Part shown: positions 24,405-34,491 of the stretch, in pieces
Layout: each line of letters starts with the position of its first letter
Numbering within the stretch: position 1 is the first letter of the stretch
Origin: Orobanche coerulescens
Taxonomy: Eukaryota > Streptophyta > Magnoliopsida > Lamiales > Orobanchaceae
Reading direction: 5' to 3'
NCBI GenBank assembly: GCA_033398695.1
Contig: CM065815.1
Coordinates: forward strand, 142,583,001 to 142,647,000
DNA length: 64,000 nt
Made by a program: the position numbers and the translations under genes
The notes under the pieces: generated by a model
Told to the model about the DNA's origin: nothing
Seen by the model: only the letters and a program-made list of their open reading frames with translations
Database searches by the model: none

Positions 24405-26530
24405 ATGGATAGAATAAAGAAAGCATTGGGGAAGAAGTCGACAAAGTCGACCACTCCCGATTCGGGGGGAGTTCGGCAGCCTCTAGTAAGGCGGATCTCG
24501 GTACACTATACATATCTCAGAGCAGCGTTCGTGCCCGCCAGATACTAAAAGCTACCGGCATGAACGCTGACGATTTTTATAGGGCGACAGATGAGCCCGC
24601 TGCACTAGCGCGGCGTTTATCCTTTCAGACACCACGGCCGACCCCCTCGCAGCCGGAGACTCGTATGCCTCCCATCCACCGACCCACGTCTAGCCCTCAC
24701 ACATCAGGAGATGTACGGAGTTCCTCGTCCTAGGTGCCCCACGGTCCGCCGCCGACTCTATTCATGCCTCCGATGGTTTCGACTATTCTAGAGGTCGATG
24801 AGACGGGAGCCCGAGTTCCCGTTCGATTGATTAGCCCTGACGAGGCGTACGTCTACGAGTCTTGTCCAGACAACATATTTTGGCGGAGTTGTCGGGTTTC
24901 GAAGACGAAACTGTACGAGGAGATAGAGAGGGAGAAGGAGAAGGGGAAAAATGTAGTCGATGAGGAGAAGAAAAAGAAGAAGACTCGTGGCCCAGCAAAG
25001 GGTCTGGTGCTCGACTCGTACGTAAGTAAGCATGGCCGTTATGAGATTCCTCTAGACAGACACGGCCGGCCGGTGATGTCTTCTGACGCTGCGGCGTCAT
25101 ATAGCCGTAATGTTGGCTTTGTCATTCGGGACAGAGTCCCCGTTTTGTGTCCCGATTGGGGGGACGTGCCACAGTGCGTGAAGGATGCTTTGAATAATGC
25201 TATGTCGGTAAGTTAATAAATATTTAATAAGTGTTTTTCAATCAACACGTAGTTCTTGAAAATGCAATATGTGATGTTTTTAAATTATTGCGTATTTATG
25301 CTGTTCATAGGTGTGGTTTGTCATTCCCGACTCTCTACTACGTACTTGGTGTGACGTGGTGCAGTCTACCAAGTAAGTCATTTTAATTTATTTTGTATCT
25401 ACATTGTTTGCGTAATTTTGTTTCTTACGAATGATATATGTTGTGCAACGTGTGTTGTAGGTACAAATCTTGGAAAAATGAGATGCACATGTTCTGGACA
25501 GCCTGGGGTGATACCCGAGAGGCTACCCCGGAAGAATTCAAGTTCCGGGAGTACGACTGGAAGTGGCGCGCGCCCATTTTCGCGACCCAGAGTTCATGGT
25601 ATGACTAAAATACCCTCATTTCATTCTTCCTCTTTCAGTTTTTATTTTTTTGAATTCTAAATATAAACTCCATTCTAAATAATATTTTTTTGAAGGCGAC
25701 TAGCTTGACCAACACGACCAATCGTGCTGGTCTGACTGACCATCACAGTCTGGGTTCCCGGTCGTTAGCCAGAGTTGCGCACGAGGCCATTTCTTCTGAT
25801 TCGTTGGACGCATTTGCCTACGTGACTCAGAAAGCATTTCCGAACCGTCCCGAGGAGCATGTAAGTCTTTTTTTATTTTATTTTAGTAATAAAATAAATG
25901 CCTTTGTATCATATTTTTATTGATATTCAAATATTTATTTTCATATTAACTTAGGAGCGTGTGCGGGAGGAGTCTCAGAGGATCCTTGCTGAGATTTCTC
26001 GAGAGCAGTATCCAGACTTAGCGGAGACCGACCTCGATTCTGCCATTGGACAGATCGATCAGGCCGATCCTTATGTTCGCGCTAGGGTGTGGGGTACCGT
26101 CTACCCTCCTAGAGGTAGTCGGTACCGCACTAAGATGATGGGAGCCGAGGGTCACCATGTATTGAAAGATACCCCGGCTTGGCCGCCTCGCGGACGGGAT
26201 GCACTGACCGCCTATCTCGAGGAGCAGTTGAGGGCGGAGAGGGAGCTCCGAGCTGAGAATGAAAGGAGGACTCAGACGCGGTTACATGAGAGCGAGCAGA
26301 GGACTGAGTCGCGGTTAGAGAGTTTCCAGAGACAGCAGCAGGCCATTATGGACTATATGATGACGCTCACTCAGACCATTACTCAGGCTGGACTGCAGGC
26401 ACCTGCTCCACCGCCTTCTCTCTTCGGACAGACCCCATCTTCACAGCCTCGTGACGAGGATCTAGGGGATGGTGGTAATCCTTCTACTACTACATTTCGA
26501 CATTTAGATGATTTTGGCAGTGGATTGTAG
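24405..26530 (+). pseudogene. CACTA-1 second gene, plant En/Spm transposase-like, multi-exon
   Basis: Probably the accessory DNA-binding protein that works with the transposase. The start is MDRIKKALGKKS at 24405. A frame change in the G run near 24467 moves reading to the frame with MNADDFYRATDEP, and a TAG at 24731 interrupts that frame before PHGPPPTLFMPP. Exon 1 ends at 25207 (donor GTAAGT). Further exons are 25311-25372, 25461 to about 25598, about 25696-25860, and 25955-26530. Recognisable features are the tryptophan-rich KSWKNEMHMFWTAWGD, NRAGLTDHHSLGSRSL (as in the PF03004 type), and a long Arg/Glu coiled coil in the last exon. The junction into the fourth exon does not keep phase with the nearest GT and AG, so a small mutation or other splice site is likely. 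Confidence 0.75.
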
Positions 26531-26804
26531 TTGTGTTGTTGTAGTACTCTTGTATATTTATATTTGTGTTACAATTGTGTAAGTGATTTTATTGACGCTA
26601 CTAGTATGTTGATGAAATTAATGTTCTTGAATGTGTTGTGCGTTGTGATGCATATAATGTTGGGCATATTATTAATGGTATTAGTTGAATGTGTTGCGCG
26701 TTGATTATTGTTGATAATGAGAGCTGGTGTATAAAAATTACAGGTGCAAAAAATACACGTTTTGGGATCCCAAAATCTGAATTAATTTTTTTTTTAAAAA
26801 GATT

Positions 26805-27301
26805 TTAGCCGACGACATATAAGACGGTCGTCGGCTAAAGTAATTTATTTTTTATTTAAAAAAGGGTTTTAGCCGACGACGCATAAGACGATCGTTGGCT
26901 AAAGTCTAAACTTTTTTTAAAAAACAGGTTTTAGCCGACGACATATAAGACGGTCGTCGGCTAAAATAATTTTTTTTTAAAAATGGTTTTAGCCGACGAC
27001 ATAAAAGACGGTCGTCGCCTAAACTCTATTTTTTTTTAAAAACCGGTTTTATCCGACCGACTCGATAAGGTCGTCGGCTAAAACCATTTTTTTTTCCAAC
27101 AGGTTTAGCCGACGACCGTACTGTAGTGGTCGGCTAAACTTTGAACTTTAGCCGACGACTACAAAAAAAGTCGTCGGCTAAACCTTGGCCGACGAATATC
27201 GGCCGACGGTTTTTTAGCCGACGGCTGGCATGATTAGCCGACGGCTTTGGGGTTTAGCCGACCACTTTAAGTCGTCGGCTAAAGTCTGATTTTTGGTAGT
27301 G
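26805..27301. repeat. CACTA-1 right subterminal repeat array and terminus
   Basis: At least six TTTTAGCCGACGAC hairpin units with CATATAAGACGG-type centres run up to the terminus TTTTTGGTAGTG. Near the end, shorter GCCGACGG variants replace the standard unit. Confidence 0.9.
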
Positions 27302-27304
27302 TGC
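27302..27304 (+). repeat. CACTA-1 target duplication, right copy (TGC)
   Basis: Matches TGC at 18924-18926 on the other side of the element. Confidence 0.85.
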
Positions 27305-27332
27305 ATCTAATATTAGTACTGCATAGAACGTG

Positions 27333-27336
<4 letters not shown>

Positions 27337-27379
<43 letters not shown>
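27337..27379. repeat. (TA)n microsatellite
   Basis: Pure TA run of just over 40 bp between CACTA-1 and the next element. Confidence 0.9.
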
Positions 27380-27381
<2 letters not shown>

Positions 27382-27409
27382 GTGGGTTATGGAGTGAAAT
27401 GGTTTAAGT

Positions 27410-28306
27410 GTAAGAAATAAGAATGTATCCTAACCTTACATCTATAAAGAATTAATGATTCAGATTTAACTAGATTTGATGCTGACATCATCATTGATTC
27501 ACCCGATTTTAACAACAAGGGTATTTGTGAAATGAAATTTTTTTCTCACTCCTTTCCATTCATCTTATCCATCTTTTAAGGGATTCTGAATTTATTTTCA
27601 AAATTAATTTTCTCTCCCCTCATTTCAATCTATCCCTAATTTCATCCGCTCATTTTCTCTCCCCCATCTCTTCTCATTACTGCTCCCCCATTCCAGAATT
27701 CTGCCGCCGTCGCCGCTGTATATTAGCACGATTATTCTGAGTAGTTAGCACAATCTTTGTAATTAGTAAGAACATTTAATATTATTTTGCAGCATAAGTG
27801 TGTTTATTATCAGCACATTTAGCTGATTGTTTCTGCACATTTATAATAATTTTTCAAAGACATTTAATGATGGTTTCTGCACATTTAGAAAAAAAATAAG
27901 CAGTAATATTTGTGCTAAGTAGTGTAATGTGATTTATTAGTAAGCACAATAAATATAATTTTATTTTATTTTTTGCAATCTGTAAATTTCTTTACAGATA
28001 ATGATAAGGGTAAAGCAAATGGTGATACGGGTATAAATGATGGAGGAAAGATGAAGGATGAAGGAAAGAGATAAAAGGATGGAGGAAAGAGAAAACAAAA
28101 TCACCACGTTGGGAAGAGATGGGAAAGTGGGATATGAAATCCCATGATTATAGAAAATATCAAACATACAATCTGTATAATTACAAATATATCCCCACAA
28201 AAATATTCTGCGTAGCTCACTTAGGCTAAATTCTTAGCACAACGTGACCAAATCGCAGCCATTGATCACCAAAGATCAAAGGCCTAAAATCATTCTTATT
28301 TCTTAC
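27410..28306. mobile_element. Non-coding element with perfect 16-bp terminal inverted repeats
   Basis: GTAAGAAATAAGAATG at 27410-27425 is exactly complementary to 28291-28306. The ~0.9-kb interior is AT-rich with a CT-rich patch and no credible gene. Size and structure suit a non-autonomous DNA transposon, perhaps Mutator-like. I cannot fix the true outer boundary, because sequence outside the 16 bp is only weakly complementary, nor find a target duplication. Confidence 0.55.
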
Positions 28307-28926
28307 GGAAAAAAACTTTCCTACCTGAACCTATCCCTATTTATTTTAGTTGTGTGAATTGCTTAGATAATAAATTTTGAATTGCTTATTAATAATGAGA
28401 AAGATATGTTTACATTGAATTGCTTAATTAGATAATTTTTATTGGTTAAGATAATTGGATTGCTTATTTATAATTATTTGCTTACATTGCTTATTTACAA
28501 TAAGAATGAGGCTTAAAATTTGCTTACACATTGCTTACCGATAATCTTGAAAGTGTTGAGTTAGTCGAATAGATAAAAGTTTATTTTCAGTTAATAATAT
28601 CGAAATGTGTGAACGACAAAATAAGAAGAAAAGAAATATTAATTTTTTTTTATTAAAACAACACAATAATCTGTAAAATATCCATCAAAATGAGAGATGA
28701 GAGTAATGGAATAGAAAATTTATGATTGAGAATAGATTAATGAACCTACCAATTAAGGATTCTACGGTTACCATTAAGCTTAAGTTACTATACTGCCATT
28801 TTGTATAATAAAATGAATGAAACAAAAATGAAAGAAGCAATAAATATCATCCGTTGATTTAAAAATTTAAATGGATTAGATTAGTTCCTAGTTAACACAT
28901 AACAAAAAGTTTCTATTTAAACTCTC

Positions 28927-28988
<62 letters not shown>

Positions 28989-29437
28989 CACATCATGAAT
29001 TACTCTAGACCATGACCGGTCTTGAGGGGAGCCAAGTGAGGCAGCCGCTTTAGGCCATCGGCTCTAGGGGAATTAGGGCCCCATACTTTCCCATTTTTTT
29101 GATAATGAACCTTATGATTTATACTGTTATTTTCGCGTTGTATAACCGCATCTTTCAAACTCGTCAAAATACGTGTTTTTGCCTCAGTTCATTACACTCC
29201 TGCTCTAGTGATTCCATATTCTTGAATTAGAAATAGGTTTACCACTTGAGATTTTTTCTTAATTATGATTTTCTAGAGTAATTTGCTAATTAACAATCCC
29301 GTGGTATAGTAACAATGATCGCAAAAAAGAGTCTTTTTCTTGCACAAGGAATTTGTTCTCTTAACGCAATCGTTCTTTCTGATAATAACAAGGGGATGCC
29401 AATAACACAATGAATTTTCACCTTCTTTTCAAATATA
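28307..29437. other. AT-rich intergenic DNA with a (CT)n(TA)n microsatellite
   Basis: No gene seen. A compound CT then TA run lies at 28923-28984. A short GC-rich patch at 29010-29090 has AGGCAGCCGCTTTAGGCC, which reminds me of degraded transposon sequence but is too short to assign. Confidence 0.5.
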
Positions 29438-30231
29438 TGTACTACTATTAAAAGAGATTTGGGGACATGTGTCATTTCTTATTTTTTTTTAAAAATATAG
29501 CTTATATATAGAGATGTCTTCTCAAAATTTCAAAAAAATAAAAAAAAAATCTAGATATGTGTTGTGGGAGTTTATTCCACAACTTACACCCATCTACTAA
29601 TATTTTTTTTCATTTTTCTAGCTTAAAATTCTAAATATTTAAAAAAAATTTGTATTCATTCTTAACGGAATATATCAAATTAATTCTTAATTCACGATCT
29701 TCAATTAGACATCTATATTCATAATAAATTTGATAGATTTACATTATTGGCCGATTGCACGAAAACGTTTATACTAAAAAAATATGAATATTAGTTTTCA
29801 GTAAAATTAATTAATACAGAATAAAAATAAATTAATCCACTTTTAAGAAATTAGATTTAAGATTCATATTGTTTACATAAAAAAATATGATATTTATTTA
29901 ATTTTAATAACTAAAAATAATAAAACACATGCTGCAAACACACACATATATTAGGACTTAATCTATATACTACTTTCGTCCCCAAAATTTATTCATATCT
30001 CTTCTTTACGATATGTCCCCCAAATTTTTTTTCATATAATAGACACTAATTAAGTAAACACTACGCTAATAATGTGAGACTCCTTCTCCATTTACATTAC
30101 ACTTCATAATACATTCAATAAATTTTTATTAAGATCCATGTCGAAAATACTCAAGAACAAATATGGGGGGATAGATAGAATATTTTTTAGGTAAAAGAAG
30201 GTTTTGGTGCATCGCACGAGCGAACATCTAG
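29438..30231 (+). mobile_element. Possible non-autonomous Helitron
   Basis: The left side, GTACTACTATTAAAAGAG, resembles the ACTATTAAA start of plant Helitrons, but the leading TC is not clear. The right side ends with the small hairpin GTGCATCGCAC, then CTAG at 30228-30231 followed by T, as expected of a Helitron 3' end. The interior is AT-rich and non-coding. Confidence 0.4.
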
Positions 30232-30284
30232 TTATTTATATAGGAGTGTTATTATATTGCGTGCCAACCATTATCTTGCGACCA

Positions 30285-30430
30285 ATGATGGATTTAAGGG
30301 AGCACGACTTTGGCACCCCTAATGTTTTTTTCGAAAAAATCGACTTGATACAAGGGAGAATAGGGGTGGGGGAGTTGAACCCGGATATAATCCTTAGTAG
30401 AGAGAACTCGTAGCTACTGGGCTATCCTAA
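30285..30430 (-). mobile_element. tRNA-like SINE fragment, minus strand
   Basis: On the minus strand TAGCCCAGTAGCT resembles an A box, and GGGTTCAACTCCCCC about 40 bp later is a B-box match of the pol III promoter. The downstream body continues for about 80 bp with no obvious tail. A plain tRNA is unlikely, since no acceptor or anticodon arm is complete. Confidence 0.5.
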
Positions 30431-30504
30431 CTACATATTTTCTCTAATTTATTTTAATAACCCATTGAGAAAAAAACAAAACAATTGTATTAGTTTTTTC
30501 TTAA

Positions 30505-30595
30505 CAAACACACAGGCGCGAGATGACTCGACCCCCAAACTTATTGATTAGAGAGGAAGCGTCTTACCGACTGAGCTGCGCTTCGTTATCAACAA
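30505..30595 (-). mobile_element. Second tRNA-like SINE head, minus strand
   Basis: On the minus strand AGCTCAGTCGGTAAGACG is an A-box-like D-arm and GGGGTCGAGTC a B-box-like T-arm, at tRNA-like spacing. It is followed by A/T-rich DNA. It looks like a SINE head or decayed tRNA copy and does not fold to a full tRNA by eye. Confidence 0.45.
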
Positions 30596-30658
30596 TTATA
30601 TTAGTTTAAACTATGAGAAGAAAGTGAGCTTGGTTCACTGGTCACAGAGTCTTTGTAA

Positions 30659-31908
30659 TCACCGAGTTGCCTGTAATATTGTTATTGTGTTAGAAATCAT
30701 ATTTAATTTGTCAATATTTATATATATATATATATAATACAAAATTATGTTACCTTTCAACCGGGTACATCCACGTGTAGTGCACTGGACCAGTGAGCAT
30801 AACTGCCGGGGAAGGTAAATCATGAGGTGAGGCATGAGGTCAAAAAAGTTTGGAGGAAATATTCGTGGGATTGGCTCAGTTGGTACAGACGTCTCGGAAT
30901 AACCAAACACATCATCAATCAACCTCCTCTTCGGATCGGTGAACCCGTCGTTACCACTGAATTGTCCGTGATCATACGAAATAACAGAATTCGGTGCTTC
31001 ACCGTGGTATATCCAACATGTATATTTATTCCAAAAACCATTCTTCTTTAGGTGCTCCCAGATCCCATCAAATGGAAAACGATACATATCACTGCGACAT
31101 CTACATTTATTACACGGACAGTAGTGCAACGTATTACCACTGTCATGCTCTTTTACAAATCTCATAAACTGCTTCATCCCATCCATTACTCTTGGATCCC
31201 ATTTTCGTAACCCAATCCAACTCTTATCCATCCTGAAAATGTATAAATTTTCCAATATTGATCCAACTTACTAATATTGTTCAAATTATAATTGGAATCA
31301 CAACAAACAATCAATATAACGACTACAACGAATATTATAATTGAATCTCAAGACACCCAAAAAGTTCCTTATATCCTTAAATTCATTAAGACACTTTTTT
31401 CTTAAGCTATTCGATACACCTCAATGTATATGAATCATAATGATTATCATCACAAAAATTAAGGGTTCTACAAAAAAGCTTTCGAATCTACAACATGAAT
31501 AATTCAAAGTTTCAAAATCACAATAAAAAATAAAATAAAATACCTTAATTAATCGAATTGGTGATTATAGCAACCGGTAGAAACCTTTGTCACTCCAGCT
31601 AGCATAATTCAAAGTATCAACACAAACTCAAAAAATACACAAAATCAAGGTTTTTTTGCCTGAAAATAACTGAGGACGATATATACTTTTAAATTGTAGG
31701 TTTAGCCGGCGACTTGATTGGGTCGTCGGCTAAATCGTTACAAAAGTCGTCGGCTAAAGTGTTAAACTTTAGCCGACGACTACGTTGTAGTTTAGCCGCC
31801 GACGTTGACAAAAGTCGTCGGCTAAAGTCCAAAGTTTAGCCGACGACACTTAAAAGTCGTCGGCCATTTTTTTAAGTGTCGTCGGCTAACGTCCTTTTTT
31901 TGGTAGTG
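30659..31908 (-). mobile_element. CACTA-2: internally deleted relative of CACTA-1
   Basis: The 5' end on the minus strand is the CACTACCAAAAA terminus at 31908 (plus strand TTTTTGGTAGTG). Next come TTTAGCCGACGAC subterminal units at 31690-31890, a leader like that of CACTA-1, and the first transposase exon. The opposite terminus is not found. A TA microsatellite at 30717-30737 and about 60 bp of unassigned DNA lie at the broken side. Three bases after the terminus are AAC; no partner copy can be checked. Confidence 0.85.
30753..31231 (-). pseudogene. CACTA-2 transposase fragment with internal deletion
   Basis: From the ATG at 31231 the protein matches the CACTA-1 N-terminal domain closely (MDKSWIGLRKW, CPCNKCRCRSDM, WIYHGEAPNSV) up to about residue 135. 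It then jumps straight into FPPNFFDLMPHLMIYLPRQL, a block from the middle of the DUF4218 region of such transposases. A one-base frame change follows: the tail YTWMYP-type motif reads in the next frame. A GTAACAT donor stands at 30753. The whole catalytic region is missing, so it cannot be functional. Confidence 0.8.
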
Positions 31909-31911
31909 AAC

Positions 31912-32318
31912 CAGTGACCTTGGTTCACTGGCCACGGGTCTTCTACTTCAAGTGGGAGACCCGGGTTCGAGTCCCTTTGAGGACAAGAATTTTCAAAGAT
32001 TTATGACTCTTTAATCTATGATGAAAGAAGAGACCCTAGCCCTCCGGGGTATGCTGGTGGAACAATTAATATTGAGGGCTTCAAGCGACAGTGTGGGAGG
32101 CCAGATCTCGGTGGGACCCTGCGGTTGGATTTGAGGGGGTCCAGCATCGAGCAATCACTTGGGGGACAACTCCTTGTGCGCAGTAGTTGAGGATATTTAA
32201 GAACCCGGGAGCTAGATACACATCTCGAGATTTAACTGGTAGCAGTACTGTGGGACCGGGGCTGTTATCCCTAGAACTAGTCAGGTGTAAGCTGGAACCT
32301 CGGTATAAAAAAAAACTA
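31912..32318 (+). mobile_element. tRNA-derived SINE, ~400 bp
   Basis: The head has GGTTCACTGGCC (A-box-like) and, 37 bp later, the perfect B box GGGTTCGAGTCCC. The body ends in GTTATCCCTAGAACTAGTC and GGAACCTCGGTAT, then an A run, as in several plant SINE families. AAACTATGA-AAAGTGA after the tail resembles AAACTATGAGAAGAAAGTGA at 30609-30628, which would be a target duplication interrupted by CACTA-2. Confidence 0.65.
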
Positions 32319-32325
32319 TGAAAAG

Positions 32326-33878
32326 TGATAACACTCATTTTTACACATATTTTTGCATAGATTTTCCGGGTTTTAAGATCCTAAAATGTGTAGAATTGTG
32401 TCGTTTGTGCTCATATTGTGTTTATTGGACTCGATCACGCTTGGGTACGTTTTATTGATTTTATAGGTACTTTATGGACATTAATCAAGCAAGAACGAAG
32501 TTTCAAACCCCAATACATATCGAGCAATGCGGAAACGAGAGATCAAGCCTAAAAAGGAGTCAAAACGGAGTCAAAACTGACCAACACGGGCTCGGCCGTG
32601 TCATTTGACACGGGCCGTGTTAATAGCTTGGCCGTGCCATATTGACACGGTCGGGTTTCACGTTCAGGCGATTGTGTCAATTTTAGAGGAGTATGACATG
32701 GGCCGTGTCAGCTGACACGACCGTGTCATTTGCTCGGCCGTGTCAGCTGACACGGTCGAGTTCCCTGTCCAGCAACCATTGATATTTCTAGAGCACTATG
32801 ACACGGGCTATGTCATTTGACACGGGCCGTGTCATTTGACACGGACCATGTCACTTTATGGTGGAAAAATCCCTTTTTGGCATTTTTGCAAGATTTGAGC
32901 AAGGAAAAATGGTATTTTTGGCCTTATAAAAAAGGATCTTGGGCTAGGCTTGAAGATATTCTGATTTGGAGAGAGTTTTGGAGAGATTGGAGAGAGAAAA
33001 CAAACACAAGATTAAGAGCTTTTCATCCAAAAAGAAGGAGATTTGAAGAATTCTTGAAGAACACTTCAAGAATATTTGAAGGCTTCAACCGGGATTAATC
33101 AAGACACCATCCGAGTTTTATCTTCTTCCTATCTTTTATTTATTTTGTTGTTTTATTTAGCATGAACATGATGAACATGATGATTATTAATCTTTCTTTC
33201 ATTACCATGTCCGGCTAAACTCATTAGATTCCGGGCATGAGAGTACGTTGATTTGCTATGGTTTTGAGGGATTGATGATTATATATATCTAGTGTGATTT
33301 CTTTATCAAATACTTGGTTTTGATTCATGTTTAGACATTTGATCAATGTTCTTACATGTTAAACTTAATTGCTCATAATTCGAGAGAAGTGGGCATTAAT
33401 AGGTTTCGAGTATTTGACGTAGTAAATTATGAGATTGAGAAATCGGTGATGAACTATGATGATGTTTAATCTTATGAACATTTTGGAGTTAGATAATTTA
33501 TAATAGACGGAGACGTTGTTATAGGTTGTTTAATCTACGTTTTAATGCATCTCGAGAGAGACTTTAGAATATTGTTGTGATTATCATTTTGTAGACGCAC
33601 TTAGAATTTTTTGGAACCAATCCCGACTAAACTTAGTAATCAACGGAAACCTAGCCTTGGAATCTACCTTTCTAAACTCTTGCAATTCGCTTTAATTCGG
33701 ATATTTTCAATTGTTTTAATTTATTGTCATCATTTCATTTTATTTCATTAATCATCCATTCACATTTCAATCGTCTAGATAAAACCGGAAACATCATAAT
33801 CTAGTACAATACGAATATTTAGTCTCTGTGGAATACGACCTTGCTCGCCACTTTCTACATTTACTCCGTACACTTACA
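32326..33878 (+). mobile_element. Solo-LTR candidate, ~1.55 kb
   Basis: It starts TGATAACACTC and ends CACTTACA, with a GTGGAATACGACC motif near the end that is typical of some plant gypsy LTRs. A candidate TATA (CTTATAAAAA) is at 32923. Upstream of it, GACACGG and CCGTGTC repeats occupy 32580-32845. No second copy or internal domain is present. The flanking five bases do not match (AAAAG and GATTG), so the ends could be off by some bases or the element rearranged. Confidence 0.55.
32580..32845. repeat. Cluster of GACACGG/CCGTGTC palindromic motifs
   Basis: At least eight half-sites, several paired into palindromes such as GACACGGGCCGTGTC and linked by CATTTGA. They stop about 80 bp before the candidate TATA. 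The same motif pairs appear inside CACTA-1 at 23310-23600. Confidence 0.85.
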
Positions 33879-34491
33879 GATTGTTTAAAAATATAACGAA
33901 GAAAAAGAATTATAATTACACTACTTAATTAAAATGACTTAAAAATTATTACAAAACAATGTTACTTGTTCATATAACAGTTATGCATGTTAAGTGTTGC
34001 GTACTAATATCAACTGCTCTCGGAGTTCCGTTCAAAGGCCTACACTCAGAAACTTGTCCTTTTAAAAAACTTATATTTATTATTTTTATATAATAAAAAT
34101 AAACATTCACAATTACATTACTTTCTACATTATACATATATACTATTAAGACTTGAGTTTTTAATTTCGACGACACATTCACCATTAATAATTTTTTTAC
34201 TTTCTAATTATTAGTTTTGGCTAAATTTCTGTACTTTTTACTCTGTCCTCCTTTTAGGAATAAATTTTCACTTCACGAAGGCTTCCTCTTTTCCAAGTCG
34301 TCTCGAAGGCTGGTATCGTTGTACTTTTCCGTTAAATTTCATTTTTTATATATATATTATTTACTGTGCTCGCTCTGCATTTTTCCTGCTTAAATTGTTT
34401 TTTTTTTACATTCTCATCGTATTTTCACTTTTGCTACACACTACCACATTTTATTTATTTTCGTAGTGTGTTTGTTGTTTTGTGTTGGTTG
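33879..34491. other. AT-rich DNA and LINE 5' leader
   Basis: No gene is seen to about 34230. The LINE 5' end probably lies between 34230 and 34491, but I found no target duplication to place it. Confidence 0.4.

Larger units (their letters stand above)
18927..27301 (+). mobile_element. CACTA-1: complete En/Spm-type transposon, 8.4 kb
   Basis: The left end CACTACCAAAAA and the right end TTTTTGGTAGTG are inverted repeats, and a TGC duplication flanks both. Long arrays of TTTAGCCGACGAC and its complement lie inside each end, as is typical for transposase-binding subterminal regions. Between them lie a TNP2-type transposase (20016-23090) and a second gene of the plant En/Spm type (24405-26530), both on the plus strand. 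A third array of the subterminal motif separates the genes. Since both genes carry lesions, the copy is structurally complete but probably not autonomous. Confidence 0.93.

Noticed and set aside
30505..30595. Functional tRNA gene
   Set aside because: A- and B-box-like arms exist, but I cannot complete acceptor and anticodon stems; a SINE head fits better.
32817..33098. 93-codon open frame in the solo-LTR candidate
   Set aside because: It spans the TATA and leader region of an LTR and has no recognisable domain.
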